Both the position numbers and the translations under genes were made by a program. Below the pieces are notes generated by a model. It did not search any database, had not been told where the DNA came from, and worked only from the letters and a program-made list of their open reading frames with translations. This document shows positions 36,814-38,402 of a stretch of DNA of 38,402 bases, one piece after another. The stretch's first letter is position 1. Every line of letters begins with the position of its first letter. Where the stretch lies: the IMG/VR virus record IMGVR_UViG_3300032285_000718, positions 1 through 38,402 of that record, one strand, 5' to 3'. This DNA is from a virus.

Positions 36814-37827
36814 CTAGAAAGTAACTTGGTTGGCAGTATACAAGCCGTTGTCTGACAATATCTTCTTGGCCTTTGACAGTCTCTTTAAATGTCGATAGAA
36901 GGTTGACTCTGAAACTTCCAGTTTTTCCATGATATGACGGGCCAAATCTCCGGCCAGCCATTCCTTCGATCCCATCTCGCCAAGGAACCTTTTATCGTCA
37001 ACTGCCTTGTGCGCTCCTGGTTTCTTCAGCTTATCCGGATTGAGATTAAAGTTCTGCCGGAACAGCGGGTAAGACCATTGGACTACGAAGGCATCCATAG
37101 GTGAGAAGTTCCGGAGCGTCACCTCACAGGTGAAGGTGCGCTCATCCTCTTCATGCGGTGTCAAGACCACCAAGCTATCTGGGTTTCGCGCAAAAACACC
37201 TGACCCGCTGAACCTATCAATCGCCTCGCTTCCGCTCTTGTTACCCTTGCTGAAGTGATGTGACAGGATGATTGATAGGTTGTGACGGGTGGCAAGGCAC
37301 TCAAACTCGTTCATCAGGCTTGACATGTCTCCGGCTGAGTTCTCATCCCGCTCGCCCATGAGCATGTAGTTAGGGTCAAGGATGATCGCCTGGTACCCGC
37401 GCCCCTCAATCTGCTTCTCGATCATGGGTCGGATTAGGGTTAGGTCAGCGGCATGCCCACGGAGAGTCCAAACATCAAAGTCATCGACCTTACCTTCCAA
37501 TCCCTTAGCCTTGATTACATCCGCCAACCTGTTGCGGAAACTCCACTCTTGGATCTCGAAATTAATAAACAGCACGCGCGCCTGGTGCGTCTGCTGTCCC
37601 CACCAAGGCACACCGGCATGGAGCGACAAGGCTAGGTCAATCAGCGACCATGACTTGTAAGCCTTACTGCCACCGCCCAGGAGCAACTTGCCACCTCGGT
37701 GAAGCATCCCATCAATTAAAACCTCCGGAGCAGGCATGTCTTCACGCACCAACTCTAAATATGATTTGATCGGAGGCCATTCCTCGGTCTTTGGTTTCAG
37801 TCCTAGTGCTACTGCTGGCTCAATCAT
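36814..37827 (-). CDS. RepA-like/AAA_25 replicative helicase-type ATPase
   Basis: Start ATG 37827 is preceded by AAGGAGGGG and overlaps the primase stop as ATGA; an earlier ATG at 37848 lacks these. The 337-residue product has Walker A GGGSKAYKS (51-59) and Walker B AIILDP (147-152), with SIILSHHFSKGNKSGSEAID in the sensor region, as in RepA-type hexameric helicases (AAA_25). The C-terminus (WLAGDLARHIMEKLEVSEST, FYRHLKRLSKAKKI) is a winged-helix-like DNA-binding unit. It would unwind DNA with the primase encoded just before it. ATPase family is clear; helicase role is by family and context. Confidence 0.86.
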   Translation of the reverse strand: MIEPAVALGLKPKTEEWPPIKSYLELVREDMPAPEVLIDGMLHRGGKLLLGGGSKAYKSWSLIDLALSLHAGVPWWGQQTHQARVLFINFEIQEWSFRNRLADVIKAKGLEGKVDDFDVWTLRGHAADLTLIRPMIEKQIEGRGYQAIILDPNYMLMGERDENSAGDMSSLMNEFECLATRHNLSIILSHHFSKGNKSGSEAIDRFSGSGVFARNPDSLVVLTPHEEDERTFTCEVTLRNFSPMDAFVVQWSYPLFRQNFNLNPDKLKKPGAHKAVDDKRFLGEMGSKEWLAGDLARHIMEKLEVSESTFYRHLKRLSKAKKILSDNGLYTANQVTF

Positions 37828-38402
37828 TTCCCCTCCTTGCAGAACCATAGAAGGCTCTGTGTTTTGTCTTCTCTTTTTGCCCCTGCCATCCTCACCGGCT
37901 GGCTAGGCTTGAATGTCGCAGGATCGCATCCGAGCGGAACAAGAAAAGCTTTTAATTGATTCTCCCATTCCTGCTTTACCGGACTCTCAAACCATCCGTG
38001 CAAACTCTTTCCGGCTGTGTCAACGATGGCGTGAAGCTTCATCCGGAACAGGTCACGCATAAGCTGGAACACCGCGCCGATCTCGGGCTTGGTCAAGACA
38101 TCCGACTCTACCACCAGGTACCGGCGCACTTCCACGTTGTCATTAGCTCTGCTAATAGTTCCAGACTTGAATACTGCTCCGGTTGTAAACTGCCCCACCG
38201 GCTGAGTCAGCCTCATCCAATCCTCAACCCGCTGGAAGTTCTTTGGATGGTTACCGCTATCCTTGACCGCCCCAACCCACACAATGTCATCCGGCTTAAA
38301 CAGCGACAATATCCCGTGATAGTCATTAAACCCATCTAGCCCCTGGGGGCTGCTCTCAAACATATCTGCAGGGTCCCAATTGTAATGGGTCAAGTACCTA
38401 GA
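37824..38402 (-). CDS. AEP-type DNA primase, C-terminal part (starts at 477 across the junction)
   Basis: This part carries the catalytic region of the 310-residue primase. YLVVESDVL (about residues 213-221) fits AEP motif I with acidic metal ligands. AGKSLHGWFES (248-258) fits the SxH motif II, and QPVRMAGAKRE fits the basic motif III. DDIVWVGAV and other strands precede them. The frame is open through the 123-base end repeat and joins the zinc-finger part at the window start; the first in-frame TTG near the right end is internal, not the real start. The stop overlaps the helicase ATG (ATGA). Together the two genes make a primase-helicase pair. Confidence 0.83.
   Translation of the reverse strand, partial: SRYLTHYNWDPADMFESSPQGLDGFNDYHGILSLFKPDDIVWVGAVKDSGNHPKNFQRVEDWMRLTQPVGQFTTGAVFKSGTISRANDNVEVRRYLVVESDVLTKPEIGAVFQLMRDLFRMKLHAIVDTAGKSLHGWFESPVKQEWENQLKAFLVPLGCDPATFKPSQPVRMAGAKREDKTQSLLWFCKEGK
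38280..38402. repeat. Terminal direct repeat, right copy
   Basis: This segment is an exact copy of 1-123 and marks the closure point of the circle. See the left copy for interpretation. Confidence 0.97.

Overview
The window looks like a complete tailed-phage genome. Positions 1-123 are repeated exactly at 38280-38402, so the sequence closes into a circle of 38,279 bp. This means a circularly permuted or terminally redundant genome, or simply the k-mer overlap of a circular assembly. No integrase, excisionase, repressor, tRNA, IS element or CRISPR array was recognised, so a lytic phage is the simplest reading. The morphogenesis genes are small and large terminase, a P22/SPP1-type portal, an acidic scaffold, an N4-gp56-type capsid protein, a propeller-like tail nozzle, tail adaptor, fibres and large ejection-type proteins. 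There is no long tape measure, which points to a podovirus. The host cannot be named. Shine-Dalgarno sites of the AAGGAG type, a signal peptide and lipoprotein signals indicate a bacterium, and spanin-like lipoproteins suggest a Gram-negative one.

There are four transcription blocks. (A) The early/replication block runs on the minus strand from 8069 down through the circle junction to a terminator near 36140. In order it carries four PD-(D/E)XK-type proteins (one Hjc-like, one RecB/Cas4-like), an SSB-like protein, a GT-A glycosyltransferase, a 2-oxoglutarate/Fe(II) oxygenase, a GT9 glycosyltransferase, many tiny proteins, a zinc-finger plus AEP primase split by the window ends, and a RepA-like helicase. 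(B) The late block runs on the minus strand from 33243 down to 8447. It carries the terminases, a holin/spanin-like cluster, a Dps-like protein, portal, methyltransferase, scaffold, capsid, small virion proteins, a LamG receptor-binding protein, a second lysis-like cluster, two Ser/Thr/Gly-rich fibres, chaperone, adaptor, nozzle, four internal/ejection candidates and a GH108-type lysozyme. (C) A plus-strand block of small genes (33288-35797) diverges from the late block, includes a cysteine-rich 246-residue protein, and ends at a perfect 12-bp hairpin. (D) One plus-strand gene at 8108-8446 encodes a secreted protein and sits between blocks A and B.

Most neighbouring genes overlap by ATGA, GTGA or TAATG, so translation is probably coupled over long stretches.

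The points I find most worth follow-up are: a GFDVIEPE motif repeated at an exact 16-residue period at the start of a 1382-residue virion protein and present once in the lysozyme; an ADP-ribosyltransferase-like domain in that same 1382-residue protein; an oxygenase plus two glycosyltransferases in the early operon; overlapping spanin-like genes in two frames; extra domains inserted in two tail proteins; and repeat-rich, origin-like DNA at 35.85-36.8 kb.
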